Source of the DNA: Pseudobdellovibrionaceae bacterium
Lineage (GTDB): Bacteria > Bdellovibrionota > Bdellovibrionia > Bdellovibrionales > UBA1609
Assembly: GCA_020635055.1 (NCBI GenBank)
Contig: JACKAN010000016.1
Location: forward strand, 1-64,000
Length of the DNA: 64,000 nt
Direction of reading: 5' to 3'
The first letter of the stretch is position 1. Each line of letters starts with the position of its first letter. Of the stretch, positions 35,620 through 45,145 are shown piece after piece. The position numbers and the translations under genes were made by a program. The notes beneath the pieces were generated by a model. It was not told where the DNA came from. It ran no database searches and was given only the letters and a program-made list of their open reading frames with translations.

Positions 35620-37683
35620 TTACATCCACTTAGATTTAAGAATCTCTTTAGTTGCAGCAACTATCGCCTTCTTATCTATCTTATGCTTCTCGTAAAGCTC
35701 GTCGGCCAAATAAGCACTTTGACCAAAATGATCTTTAACACCTAATGATTTTACAACTTTCAGTTTACCCAACTGTGCTAATCCGTGGGTCACAACGGCA
35801 CCCATCCCACCCACAAGTTGGTGGTCTTCCACCGTTACCAATAAACCATCCGTTTTATCCACAGCCTTTGCTATAGTTTCCACATCTAAATGGTTTATTA
35901 CTGAGGGATTCACAACAATAGTTCCACAATTTTCGGTGGCCAATTCTTCTGAGGCCATTAAAGCATGAAATAAAAGGGGTCCAGCGGCTACCAAAGTCAC
36001 CGAATGGTCAAATCTGTCGGTATTATCAAAAACAACTTTTGCCTTGTTTAAAGTATAAGTTTCATTTTCCTTATTCACCCAACGGGGAAAATTTTCGCGA
36101 CCCAGAAAGAATATTTTAGATCTTGGAACTTCCCCCTTTTTCTTTTTATCAACAAAGTCTTGTATAGCTTGGGTGACCAATTCTTCTGCTTCTAAACTGC
36201 AACTTAAAACATAGCTATCTGTATAAGGAATAGAATTTGTCATTGCTAAATAACTCAATGATTGATGGGAGGCCCCATCTGCTGCGTCTTGAAAGCCCGC
36301 ATGAGAAAATATAGCAATCACGGGCCCTTGCGAAAGGGCCGACATAATTAAAGGCAAGGCTCCTTTGGTCACTCCAAATTGTGAAAAAGTATCCACAATG
36401 GGAATGTAGCCCTCTTTGGATAAACCTATGCCCACACTGACCATATTGGACTCAGCAACACCCACATCTATTTGTTCTTTAGGAAATTCTTTACGAAAGG
36501 CCGCCACTCCTGTAGAGCCAGGTAAATCCGAAGTAATTGAAACAATTGGGTAGCCTTTCTGGCGCATTTTAATTAAGGCTTTCGCTACGCCTTCTTGTAC
36601 TTTTTCGCTAGGTACAGAAGTTGAAGTTGAAGTTGAAGTTGAAGTTGAAGAAGTTTTAGAAGCGCTTTGTGATTTTAAAACTAATTCTTCACTCCAATCT
36701 ATAAATTCTTGTGGCACCTCTTGCCCAGAATAAATCTCTTCTAGAAAGGCCTTTAACTCTTGTGGTTTTTTTAATGGAAAACCATGACCACCAGAAGAGG
36801 ACTCTTCAGTAGACTTTACGCCAAAGCCTTTAACCGTTTGCGCGTGAATAGCCACTGGTGTTGTTGGATCTTGTTTCGCACACTCAACTGCTTCTTCAAA
36901 AGCTTTTAAGCAAGCCTGCATATCGTTGCCTTTTTTAACTTCTATGACTTTCCAACCTAAAGTAGATAAAGAATTAAAAGTGGGACTCATAGAAAAAGCA
37001 TCTTTGTCGATTCGCCCGCTCAATTTGGTGTTGTTATCACTTATAAGCATTACAAAAGGACCCAGTTTTTTGTTTTTTGCTAAACCAGGGATAGAAGCCA
37101 AAGACTCACGGGCCTCCCCTTCCATACATCCGCCATCAGAAATGGCCGTTACAGTAATGCGATTTTTACCACTAAGAGCTTCGGCAATAGCTAAACCTTG
37201 AGCTTGTGGCAAGCCTGAGCCCAGTGGGCCATTGCTTATAAATATACCCTCAGGAAAAAGATGGGCCTCACCATGTCCTGTTAAACCACTCTCAATCGAA
37301 CGGAAACCTTTTAATAAATTTAAATTCAAACCCGCCTGTCCATAATTGGCTTTTAAAGCATAGAGTCCGTTTTCACAGTGACCAGCATCATTTACCAAAT
37401 GGAAAAGATCAAACCATTCTTTTTTAGAATTATTAGCTATGTAATAGACATAGCCATGAACAGCAGACATTAATTCCGCAAAAGCTGAGGGTCCACCCCA
37501 GTGACTGGCCGCTCCCCCCATTACCGCTTGCATGTCCATTAATGCCACCATCGCCCGAGTTGCTTTTGGATCAGCTAATAAAATTTCTTCGCCATTTTTA
37601 AGTTTAGCAGACACTGCATGTTTGAGTTTACTTTTGGAGTTTCCGGCGAGTGTGTTTTTCATTTTTAGGGGCTCTAGGATCAT
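35620..37683 (-). CDS. tkt: transketolase
   Basis: 687 residues. Thiamine-diphosphate enzyme moving two-carbon units in the pentose-phosphate pathway. Pyrophosphate domain: GGAASHWGGPSAFAELM, GLTGHGEAHLFPEGIFISNG, and the GDG-like metal site ISDGGCMEGEARES...DNN. Pyr domain: SITSDLPGSTG, DVGVAESNMVSVGIGLSKEG (Glu that activates the cofactor), FSHAGFQDAADGASHQSLSY. A C-terminal domain follows. Between the first two domains is a Ser/Thr repeat linker encoded by a hexanucleotide repeat. The sequence around the substrate site differs from E. coli TktA, and closer to DXS-like transketolases, so substrate range could differ. Confidence 0.92.
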   Translation of the reverse strand: MILEPLKMKNTLAGNSKSKLKHAVSAKLKNGEEILLADPKATRAMVALMDMQAVMGGAASHWGGPSAFAELMSAVHGYVYYIANNSKKEWFDLFHLVNDAGHCENGLYALKANYGQAGLNLNLLKGFRSIESGLTGHGEAHLFPEGIFISNGPLGSGLPQAQGLAIAEALSGKNRITVTAISDGGCMEGEARESLASIPGLAKNKKLGPFVMLISDNNTKLSGRIDKDAFSMSPTFNSLSTLGWKVIEVKKGNDMQACLKAFEEAVECAKQDPTTPVAIHAQTVKGFGVKSTEESSSGGHGFPLKKPQELKAFLEEIYSGQEVPQEFIDWSEELVLKSQSASKTSSTSTSTSTSTSVPSEKVQEGVAKALIKMRQKGYPIVSITSDLPGSTGVAAFRKEFPKEQIDVGVAESNMVSVGIGLSKEGYIPIVDTFSQFGVTKGALPLIMSALSQGPVIAIFSHAGFQDAADGASHQSLSYLAMTNSIPYTDSYVLSCSLEAEELVTQAIQDFVDKKKKGEVPRSKIFFLGRENFPRWVNKENETYTLNKAKVVFDNTDRFDHSVTLVAAGPLLFHALMASEELATENCGTIVVNPSVINHLDVETIAKAVDKTDGLLVTVEDHQLVGGMGAVVTHGLAQLGKLKVVKSLGVKDHFGQSAYLADELYEKHKIDKKAIVAATKEILKSKWM
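36617..36646. repeat. hexanucleotide tandem repeat inside tkt
   Basis: Five perfect copies of GAAGTT (plus strand), encoding alternating Ser and Thr in the linker between transketolase domains. As the unit is six bases, copy-number change would alter linker length but never frame. Confidence 0.9.
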
Positions 37684-37826
37684 AAATCTCTCACTTTTAA
37701 AAAGATTAAATAAGACTTTAGAAAGAGTCTAGGTTGTATGAGAGGGCTTTTTTAAAGTCAATGGATCTCACCCTGCACTTTGTGCCAGAGTTGCTCTTTA
37801 TCTATAAAAGTCGTAATCTAGATCTT

Positions 37827-38825
37827 ATGAATTTACGCAAAATACCAAAAGTAGAGCTTCATCGTCACCTTGAGCTCTGCGTTCGTCACAGCACAATAAA
37901 AGAACTTGCACCGCAACTCGGAATTGAATTGCCCAATGAACAAGCTTTTCGCGATAAATTTTTAATTACTGAGCCCATGGCGGACCTCGGCTCTGTTTTG
38001 AGTAAATTTTTGGATACACAGAAATTGTGGTCTTCCGAAGAGATCGTTGAACGCTTAACTTTTGAAGCCTGTGAAGACGCATTTAATGAGGGCATTCGAG
38101 TGCTTGAATTGCGTTATGCTCCCTCTTTTCTTGTGCAAGGACACGAAAGTTTGGATTTTAATAAGGCTCACCGAGCCGTTGTTCGCGGTTGTGAGGCCGC
38201 TGAAAAAAAATTCAAGATGGCAACGGGTTTGATTTGTATTGCTCAGAGAATATTTTCTGTCGATGTTGCTAAGAGTGTCTTTCATTTTGCTTTTGACCAT
38301 CGCGATAGTTTTGTCGGTGTTGATTTGGCGGATAATGAAGTGGGTTTTGACTCTAAACCTTTTTCACATTTGTTTGAAAAAGCTTTGAGCCTGGGCTTTG
38401 GTATCACTGTTCACAGTGGTGAGGCCGATGTACCCAATGCCCCCCGCTATGTAAGAGAGGCCATAGATTATTTATGTGCTCAACGAATTGGCCACGGACT
38501 CCAAATCTACCGTGACAAAGAGACCATGGACTACGTAAAAGAAAAGGGAATCGTCCTTGAACTCTGCCCTACAAGTAATTGGTTTACCAATGCCGTAAAG
38601 GATCTGAGCCTTCACCCTTTTAGAAAACTTATGGATTATGGAGTGCAAACTACCATTAATTCTGATGACCCTGGGATTTTTAATATTGATCTCACCCATG
38701 AGTATGATGTTTTACATACGAAATTGGGATTCAACCTAGAAGAGTTTTCAAAATGTAATGAAATAGCTCTCAAAGCAAGCTTTATTCCTGAGGAGAAAAA
38801 ACTCCAAGCCTGGAAAAATACTTAA
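37827..38825 (+). CDS. adenosine deaminase family enzyme
   Basis: 332 residues from the ATG at 37827, giving the usual MNLRKIPKVELHRHLE N-terminus; the frame is open 31 codons further upstream but without family similarity. Metal-dependent deaminase: HRHLE (metal His pair), VDLADNE, TVHSGEAD (catalytic His/Glu), RIGHGLQI and NSDDPGIF (metal Asp). The family includes adenosine, adenine and aminofutalosine deaminases; HRHLEL instead of HLHLDG fits a bacterial Add-like clade. The substrate is not settled by sequence. Confidence 0.88.
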   Translation: MNLRKIPKVELHRHLELCVRHSTIKELAPQLGIELPNEQAFRDKFLITEPMADLGSVLSKFLDTQKLWSSEEIVERLTFEACEDAFNEGIRVLELRYAPSFLVQGHESLDFNKAHRAVVRGCEAAEKKFKMATGLICIAQRIFSVDVAKSVFHFAFDHRDSFVGVDLADNEVGFDSKPFSHLFEKALSLGFGITVHSGEADVPNAPRYVREAIDYLCAQRIGHGLQIYRDKETMDYVKEKGIVLELCPTSNWFTNAVKDLSLHPFRKLMDYGVQTTINSDDPGIFNIDLTHEYDVLHTKLGFNLEEFSKCNEIALKASFIPEEKKLQAWKNT

Positions 38826-39148
38826 GTTTCACTCTCTTTGATGAATCTATAAGCTTAACTTATCCACATTATAGAAATATACTTTATTGATTTTTTTACT
38901 TGAATGAAGTTAAGAGTATTAGATCTTCTGAACCAAGGGGGGGAGGAAGAGAAACATAAATAAAAAAAGCTTTTCAAAGGGGCACTCAGGGAGGGGGCCC
39001 CCAGAAAAGTGAATAACATCTAATTCTATTGATTTAATTCAGAATCACTTAAAAACATAAAAACCTTTCTTTTTTACCCATAACTGCCCATCCTACTTCC
39101 TCTTTCACTTTTCAATATGGTACAAATGTTGAAAGCTCATTAAAGACA
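38826..39148. other. intergenic stretch without a gene
   Basis: 323 bases. It holds two G-rich tracts (about 38936-38945 and 38988-38997) and AT-rich sequence. I see no gene, no clear terminator and no structured RNA here. Confidence 0.6.
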
Positions 39149-40366
39149 ATGATTATAGGAATTATAGTGCGAGATAAAACGAAATATTTTAAGTCTATTT
39201 TCGGCATAGGGCTGATAATTGTCACATCCTTACTCACTATGAGTGCCTCCGCCGATGATGCTGGCTTATGCGACAAAATGTTACTTGCAGCTAAAGATGG
39301 CTTCCCCCGAAACATCCATGAGGATGAATATTTTAGAGGAAGAACTCAAGAACAAACAGTGTTTATAACTAATACAATTACTGATGAACATGGGGATACC
39401 TTCTTCGAACTTAATCATTTACCAAAACAAGCTTGGTTTTCTGTCGCTGGCAAATTTAAATATGACCCCTCTGGCGATCCACGCTGGCCGATGCGCATTC
39501 TAGGACCCGAATTATCACAGTTTTTTGGTTTTTATCTCCGCAATGATTATTTACTGGTCCCCACGCCCGCAACTTTAAATAAAAGAATTAAAATTTTTAA
39601 TCAGTGGTTAGCAAAAAATCGCCCCGACGTGCTCCCCATTGAAGTCATGTTTCATATGCAAAATAAAACTTTAATTTCTGACTATCTAAATAAACTAAAG
39701 TGTGATCTGAGTCACCCAGTGGATGATGGTTTGTGTACTCATACCATCCATGACATCAGTTATCATTATCCTTCTATCATTTTACCCAAAGAAATTTTAG
39801 ATTTTGTTCGGTTAAAAGCCGAAACGCAATTAAAATTTAATGCCTTGTTAGAGGAAACCTTAGCTAGCAATAAAATTCATAACTTGGCTGAAGCTCCTTG
39901 GTTGAAAGAGGCCTTAATTGCAGACGTGAGTGTTATTGATGTTACCATGGCAATTAGCACTTATCATTTAGGTGGTTATTCTGAGTTCAATAGAGAAAAA
40001 GTAAACACGATGACTACATTATTTAATGAATCATGGACCCTTAATTTTCCCGAAATAAGAGCCAATTATAAACCTGTATTTGGGCTTTCGGTCATTGATA
40101 TTTTAGAAAATACAATTCAGTTTTATTTTGAAAGATCTTTAAATGGAAAAGAAAATAAAAGTTCGGAAAAGGTTTCTGTTAGTTTACAAGAAGTCCTCCA
40201 ACAAGTATTCCAACGACTGCGAAGTGAAAACCCACACTTCAACCATAGGTTTGTTAGTTCAAAAGAGGATGCAGAAAATATCTTTAAAAAATTCATTGAT
40301 CGCTTGCAATTGCTAGAGGAAGCAGCCAAAGAACTCCTTAAAAAGGAATTTCCATCGGTAAACTAA
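39149..40366 (+). CDS. exported protein, tandem paralogue 1
   Basis: 405 residues; a GTG at 39167, with AGGA before it, is a likely alternative start and leaves the signal peptide (FGIGLIIVTSLLTMSASA) intact. Conserved blocks shared with the next gene: LCDKMLLAAKDGFP, PSGDPRWPMRILGPELSQFF, KRIKIFNQWLAKNRP, LCTHTIHDISYHYPSIIL, FGLSVIDILENTIQFYFE. The HxxHD and YHYPS blocks look like an active or metal site, but I do not recognise the family. Confidence 0.75.
   Translation: MIIGIIVRDKTKYFKSIFGIGLIIVTSLLTMSASADDAGLCDKMLLAAKDGFPRNIHEDEYFRGRTQEQTVFITNTITDEHGDTFFELNHLPKQAWFSVAGKFKYDPSGDPRWPMRILGPELSQFFGFYLRNDYLLVPTPATLNKRIKIFNQWLAKNRPDVLPIEVMFHMQNKTLISDYLNKLKCDLSHPVDDGLCTHTIHDISYHYPSIILPKEILDFVRLKAETQLKFNALLEETLASNKIHNLAEAPWLKEALIADVSVIDVTMAISTYHLGGYSEFNREKVNTMTTLFNESWTLNFPEIRANYKPVFGLSVIDILENTIQFYFERSLNGKENKSSEKVSVSLQEVLQQVFQRLRSENPHFNHRFVSSKEDAENIFKKFIDRLQLLEEAAKELLKKEFPSVN
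40211..40283 (+). repeat. near-identical 3' segment shared by the two paralogues (copy 1)
   Basis: 73 bases matching 41588-41660 with one difference; a second shared block of 37 identical bases lies at 40322-40358 and 41699-41735. The rest of the two genes is far more diverged at the DNA level, so these ends have been homogenised, probably by gene conversion. Confidence 0.85.
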
Positions 40367-40495
40367 GCGACCTCATTAATTTCTCTAACTAACAACAAAA
40401 ACATATATACTAAAATGATTTAATTTATTTTTATGTGGCATGATTATTGAACAAACGTCTTAATGTTATATTGCTTGAGACGTTAAGGACAATTG

Positions 40496-41743
40496 ATGTG
40501 GGTTTATAAACTTGTTTACAGAATTTTTTTCACTTCAATCACTTTTTTATTCACATTTAATGTCTTAGCTAGCAACTCCCAGCTATGTGACAAAGTTTTA
40601 ATTGCCAATAAATCCGGGCTACCTTGGGAATTAGATAATGATCCTTATTTGAGTAAAGATATGGACAAACCATCTGTGCGAATAAAAGAACTATATACTG
40701 ATTCCGCAGGAGATGAGTTTTTTATTTTAATACGACCCCATCGACAAGCTTGGTTCTCTTCACATTCGGGAAAACTTCGTTTTGATCCCGCCGGAGATCC
40801 ACGTTGGCCTATGCGTGTTTTCGGGCCTCATCTATCGCAGTATTTTGGTTTTTATTTTCACACAAATTCACTTCAAGTTCCCACCCCAACCACTTTTAAT
40901 AAAAGAATTAAGATCTTTAATCAGTGGCTTTTAAAAAATCGCCCTAATGTAAAACCCATTGACGTACAGTTTTACTGGCAAAAAGAACAACAGATAACTG
41001 ATTATTTGCAAAAGTTAGCTTGTGATTTGAGCCATCCTGTTGCCGACAGCTTATGTACACACACCCTTCATGATATTAGCTATCACTATTCTTCGATCAT
41101 ATTGACTCCTGAAATATTATATTTTTTACGTTTAAAAGCTGAGGCGCAGTTAAAGTTTAGAGCATTATTAGCAAAAGAAATAGGAAACAATGAGAAGCAA
41201 CAGGCGGCGGTGAAACACTGGTTGCAAGATGTGTTTAGGATAAATGTGAGCGAAATGGATTCGATGTTATCTCGTGGTAACATAAACATGTCAACGGATG
41301 CCAAAAGCAAAGAAAATTATATTAAATATTTTATAGAAGCTTTTAATGGTAGTTGGACTGCCTATCCATTAGATGCTGAAGATTACAGCATTCCTGTATT
41401 TGGACTATCAGTAATTGATATCTTGGAAAACACCATTCAATATTATTTAGAAATATTTTTAGATTACCAAGGAACTCATCCTCAGATAAAAAAAATAAAG
41501 GTTCCATCCCATCTTAATGATCGTTTAAATTTAGGGCATCAAAATTTTAATTACAGTTTATTTCAAATTAAAGTCCGTCAAGTACTTCAACGACTGCGAA
41601 GTGAAAACCCACACTTAAACCATAGGTTTGTTAGTTCAAAAGAGGATGCAGAAAATATCTATAATAAACTCATTGAACGCCGCAAATCATTAGTCAATGC
41701 AGCCAAAGAACTCCTTAAAAAGGAATTTCCATCGGCTCAGTAG
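40496..41743 (+). CDS. exported protein, tandem paralogue 2
   Basis: 415 residues from the ATG at 40496. Signal peptide to about NVLASN. Same blocks as its neighbour: LCDKVLIANKSGLP, PAGDPRWPMRVFGPHLSQYF, KRIKIFNQWLLKNRP, LCTHTLHDISYHYSSIIL, FGLSVIDILENTIQYYLE. It carries an extra loop of about 35 residues after that last block. The end of the protein is nearly identical to the neighbour's at DNA level. Separated from paralogue 1 by 129 bases. Confidence 0.75.
   Translation: MWVYKLVYRIFFTSITFLFTFNVLASNSQLCDKVLIANKSGLPWELDNDPYLSKDMDKPSVRIKELYTDSAGDEFFILIRPHRQAWFSSHSGKLRFDPAGDPRWPMRVFGPHLSQYFGFYFHTNSLQVPTPTTFNKRIKIFNQWLLKNRPNVKPIDVQFYWQKEQQITDYLQKLACDLSHPVADSLCTHTLHDISYHYSSIILTPEILYFLRLKAEAQLKFRALLAKEIGNNEKQQAAVKHWLQDVFRINVSEMDSMLSRGNINMSTDAKSKENYIKYFIEAFNGSWTAYPLDAEDYSIPVFGLSVIDILENTIQYYLEIFLDYQGTHPQIKKIKVPSHLNDRLNLGHQNFNYSLFQIKVRQVLQRLRSENPHLNHRFVSSKEDAENIYNKLIERRKSLVNAAKELLKKEFPSAQ
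41588..41660 (+). repeat. near-identical 3' segment shared by the two paralogues (copy 2)
   Basis: Counterpart of 40211-40283; see there. One mismatch in 73 bases. Confidence 0.85.
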
Positions 41744-41757
41744 AAATGACTTTGGAC

Positions 41758-42321
41758 TCACCACCAAATACCGCGGTGGCGCTTAAAGAAAAAATAATCA
41801 AAGCCCACACAGCGTCCAGCACCAATAAGCATTATAATAAAAATTAAAAATAAATAAACGCTATAGAGTTCACCCACATGAGGATGGCTGTTAAAAATGT
41901 AGTTGGTTGTTAAAAAAAGTGCTAACAATCCCACTGGCCGTACAAAAAAACCCAAAATAAAACTTATAGCTATCAGGAACTCGCAGTAAGTGATCGAATA
42001 GGCAAAAAATTGCCAATTCTCTACAACATAATCAGTGAGAAGATTTTTATACCACAAAGGGGCTGAACTATGAGGAAGCCACTCACTGATTTCGGCGGCT
42101 AAACGGGGTTGTAACAAATAATCGCCATTGATTTTTTCTAGGGCGGATTGAAAGTAATGATAACCTAAGAAGATTCGCAAAAAAGCAAATGGGTACAAAT
42201 AACCAGAATAACGAAAGCTCTCAAAAAAGGCGGTAAACATGCTTAGATAATGGATGAATCTAGCCCTTTGGTCAACTCTAGGACAAATGTCCAGTCGTGA
42301 TTTTTTAGCATTTTTGTTCAT
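41758..42321 (-). CDS. DoxX-family membrane protein
   Basis: 187 residues with four hydrophobic segments: YLYPFAFLRIFLGYHYF, FFAYSITYCEFLIAISFILG, VGLLALFLTTNYIF and YSVYLFLIFIIMLIGAGRCVG. The layout matches DoxX/DoxD-like proteins. The start may be at 42321 or at an internal Met 27 codons later (MFTAFFESF); the N-terminal 27 residues look soluble and unusual. Function in this family is loosely tied to redox or thiol chemistry. Confidence 0.75.
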   Translation of the reverse strand: MNKNAKKSRLDICPRVDQRARFIHYLSMFTAFFESFRYSGYLYPFAFLRIFLGYHYFQSALEKINGDYLLQPRLAAEISEWLPHSSAPLWYKNLLTDYVVENWQFFAYSITYCEFLIAISFILGFFVRPVGLLALFLTTNYIFNSHPHVGELYSVYLFLIFIIMLIGAGRCVGFDYFFFKRHRGIWW

Positions 42322-42350
42322 TTGCTTATAACATATTTAATGTGTATTAT
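42322..42350 (+). promoter_or_regulatory. sigma-70 promoter of the decayed GNAT gene
   Basis: TTGCTT, 17 bases, TATTAT, then AGAAAGGAGG and an ATG at 42366. Confidence 0.6.
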
Positions 42351-42365
42351 ATAGAAAGGAGGGTT

Positions 42366-43444
42366 ATGAATATATAAGATCTCTCCTCGTGCGGAAGAAC
42401 TCAATAAAGTTATTGAGGTTTTTAAATTATCATTATGCGCGCTCAAAAGAGAGCTGGTCCATTGCTGCAGAATATCCAATGGCTGACAACAATAATTTGC
42501 CGAACATACGTATAATCGAAAAGATGGGCAAATTATTTCACATCACTGTTATTAGAATTTACTTATTAAAACTCCATTGCTATTTTCAGAGTAGCTACCA
42601 TTGGCAGTGTAGTTACTGCGCCTGAGTTTAGAAATTTAGGCTTTAGTCAACAAATTGTAAAGACTGTATTCAAGTCCGCTAGTGATCAAAATTGCTGATA
42701 TTGCCATCTTACAGCGGACCGATATCTACGATTTTATCGCAAATTTGGATTTGAACTGGCTGGCGCGCAGAAACCGCAATAACTTTTTAACAACCTTAGA
42801 AGTGTCTTCCTTGGGTCTTAGAATTTTACAGAGCAATAGTAGATCCCAATTCTATTTTACGCCTTTACGCTCAACACAGCGTTGAGAGTATGCGAACAGC
42901 CAAAAGATGTTACTAACTATTTAAAATCCCCATTGCCAACTTTACACGGCTTGGAATCAAAATAATGAATTACAAGCCTATGCTGTAGAGGGAAGAGAGC
43001 AGACCTATCTAACTATGTACATGAATGGGGGGTAATGTTTCCCTAAACTATTGGCACTTTTAAGTAAATTAAAGAACAACTTCTGAACCACTCACTTTAA
43101 TTTCACCTTCCCCTCTACAAATTTAATTCGCCAAGCGAAAAGGAGCTTTCATAAACGAAATACTTGAATGATAAAACTAATTAACACAAAAAATTTGTTT
43201 TTAAAATTCATAGTGCTCGTTATATAGGTCAAGAGAAGTTTCATTTAGAACAGTCCCCGATCCTTGAGAATATCGTGGGCCATAGTGGACACATTTTTAG
43301 AACTACGTCGGAAAAAGATATGACTCAATTGATTTTTGGCCCACACAAAGCCTCACAGCTCCACAATTTTGATGTTGAAACCACACAAGTGTTAGAAAAA
43401 ATATTTCCTATCCCTATGTGGATTTGGGGCTGGGATTCTGTATG
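42366..43444 (+). pseudogene. GNAT-family acetyltransferase, heavily frameshifted
   Basis: The promoter and AAAGGAGG site remain, but the ATG frame stops after three codons; one base later the frame reads KISPRAEELNKVIEVF. Further pieces in changing frames are SWSIAAEYPMADNNNLPNI, then ATIGSVVTAPEFRNLGFSQQ, where the acetyl-CoA loop should be, then LRFYRKFGFELAG. The last piece (LEQSPILENIVGHSGHIF, then HKASQLHNFDVETTQVLEK) ends at 43442-43444, overlapping the next gene's ATG. It was probably a protein of about 350 residues. At least five lesions. Confidence 0.75.
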
Positions 43445-44452
43445 AAAAAATCTGTTACAGCTTTGAGGGATACACAAATCCTGGTGTTTATTCACATTCT
43501 TCTTACAACATTGATACTTTATTTTATTTTTACAGGCGGTGGATGCGAGCAAAAAGAAGAACTTGGGGAAACAGAAACAGGACCTGAAATCACCATTCAA
43601 CAAATAGCGAAAGCTTACTTCAAAGCCATTGAAAATCCAAAACAAGAACTTATTAAAGCCAACTACTCTACAATTTATGAGGTCAATCAAAGAGTAGAGC
43701 TTGGCCCAACTTTAAAATTTATTGATTTTATTCGCACAGTTAAATGTATACTTCGCGAAGGAACAACTACACAAGTAGCTGTTTCACAAGAAACCTACAT
43801 TTATGATCAATACGGCAACATTGTTGAAAAGAAACCCACCATAGATTTGGTTCTTGAAACTGAAATTTTAGACACTAGGGGACTCCCTCCTCAAGAAGGG
43901 GAACATTGTCCAGACCAGCAAGAATTGCAAAGTAAATCTAAAAAGAACAACACAGACCCTTTAACTTTAAAAGTTATAAGTTTGTTAAACTCTCCACAAA
44001 AAAATAGATACGATGAAATGGTTGCCCAATCCATTGCAGACAGCCTCAAAGAATATCACAAGAGAAGTAATGATTTGGAAACTCTTTCTAAAGATGTAAT
44101 TAAAGTTAGTTTACATAATCTCAAAGTAGAAAACCTATCGATATCTCCCCCAACAAAAGTGAAACAGAAACCCAATTGTAATGATGTTGAAAATTGTGTA
44201 TTCAATGCCACACAAATTCAATTTGATATCGTAGAATGGTACAATGCCACGGATTACAGAAAAACACGCTCTCGTTGGGTTGTAACTCCCCAACTTCCCG
44301 CTTTTCCCGAAGGCATGTTTGATGGCTTTGGAGGATTTATCAGCAAATGTGAGTCTGGATTCCAAACCATTGTGATTGATGATAAAAATGGAAACCCTAC
44401 GGAGCAAGAATATCTAATTACTACTTGTCCAGAAGTCTTGCGCAATTTTTAA
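43442..44452 (+). CDS. exported or lipoprotein of unknown function
   Basis: 336 residues from the ATG at 43442, overlapping the stop of the decayed GNAT gene (ATGA). One N-terminal hydrophobic segment (ILVFIHILLTTLILYFIF) followed by TGGGC, a poor but possible lipobox; otherwise a membrane anchor. The rest is polar with four further Cys. No domain recognised. It lost its likely co-transcribed partner upstream to decay. Confidence 0.65.
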   Translation: MKKSVTALRDTQILVFIHILLTTLILYFIFTGGGCEQKEELGETETGPEITIQQIAKAYFKAIENPKQELIKANYSTIYEVNQRVELGPTLKFIDFIRTVKCILREGTTTQVAVSQETYIYDQYGNIVEKKPTIDLVLETEILDTRGLPPQEGEHCPDQQELQSKSKKNNTDPLTLKVISLLNSPQKNRYDEMVAQSIADSLKEYHKRSNDLETLSKDVIKVSLHNLKVENLSISPPTKVKQKPNCNDVENCVFNATQIQFDIVEWYNATDYRKTRSRWVVTPQLPAFPEGMFDGFGGFISKCESGFQTIVIDDKNGNPTEQEYLITTCPEVLRNF

Positions 44453-44494
44453 TCTCATTGTATTTTATATTTAAAATAAATATTGAGGTAAAAT

Positions 44495-45142
44495 ATGAAG
44501 AAAATTGCTGTTATTCTTTCTGGTTGTGGATTTAAAGATGGTTCTGAGATTACAGAAAGTGTTAGCACCTTAATTGCATTATCACAAAAAAATGCAAGTT
44601 ATAAAGTCTTTGCCCCTGATCTTGAGTTAAAAACAAAGAACCATCTTTCAAATGAAAATGAACCTCCACGCAATACACTTATTGAGTCCGCTCGAATTGC
44701 TAGAGGACAGATCGAAAATATTTCTAAACTTTCTTCTTCTGATTTTGATGGTCTTGTATTTCCTGGTGGATTTGGTGCCGCCTTGAACTTATGCAACTGG
44801 GCAGAAAAAGGCCGCAATTGTAAGGTTCATCCTGAGGTAGAACGAGTTATAAAGGAATTCAATGAAAATGGACTTCCCATTGGTGCCATTTGCATCGCTC
44901 CAGCCCTCATTGCTCGTGTATTGGGTCCAAAAAACATCACAGTTACCATTGGCAATGACAAAGAAACTCTTATGGAGATCGAGGCTACGGGAGCTCATCA
45001 TGAGATTTGTTTAGTAGATGATTTTATCACCGATCGTGAGAATAAAATTATCACGACTCCTGCCTATATGTACGAAGCCACTCCTGCTGAAGTTTTTAAA
45101 GGAATTTCGGGCTTAGTTAATGAGCTTGTAGAAATGGCTTAG
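44495..45142 (+). CDS. elbB: ElbB-type glyoxalase of the DJ-1/PfpI superfamily
   Basis: 215 residues, single domain. MKKIAVILSGCGFKDGSEITE at the start and the nucleophile elbow GAICIAPALIA with its Cys are typical of ElbB (isoprenoid-biosynthesis-associated glyoxalase). FDGLVFPGGFGAALNLCNWA is the oxyanion region. GAGGT-type site before the ATG. Converges with the PilZ gene three bases downstream. Confidence 0.93.
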   Translation: MKKIAVILSGCGFKDGSEITESVSTLIALSQKNASYKVFAPDLELKTKNHLSNENEPPRNTLIESARIARGQIENISKLSSSDFDGLVFPGGFGAALNLCNWAEKGRNCKVHPEVERVIKEFNENGLPIGAICIAPALIARVLGPKNITVTIGNDKETLMEIEATGAHHEICLVDDFITDRENKIITTPAYMYEATPAEVFKGISGLVNELVEMA

Positions 45143-45145
45143 ATT

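Noticed and set aside
38930..39000. G-quadruplex candidate
   Set aside because: Only two strong G runs, not four with suitable loops.
44135..44407. 90-codon minus-strand frame opposite the 43442 gene
   Set aside because: No ribosome site or protein-like pattern; shadow of the coding strand.
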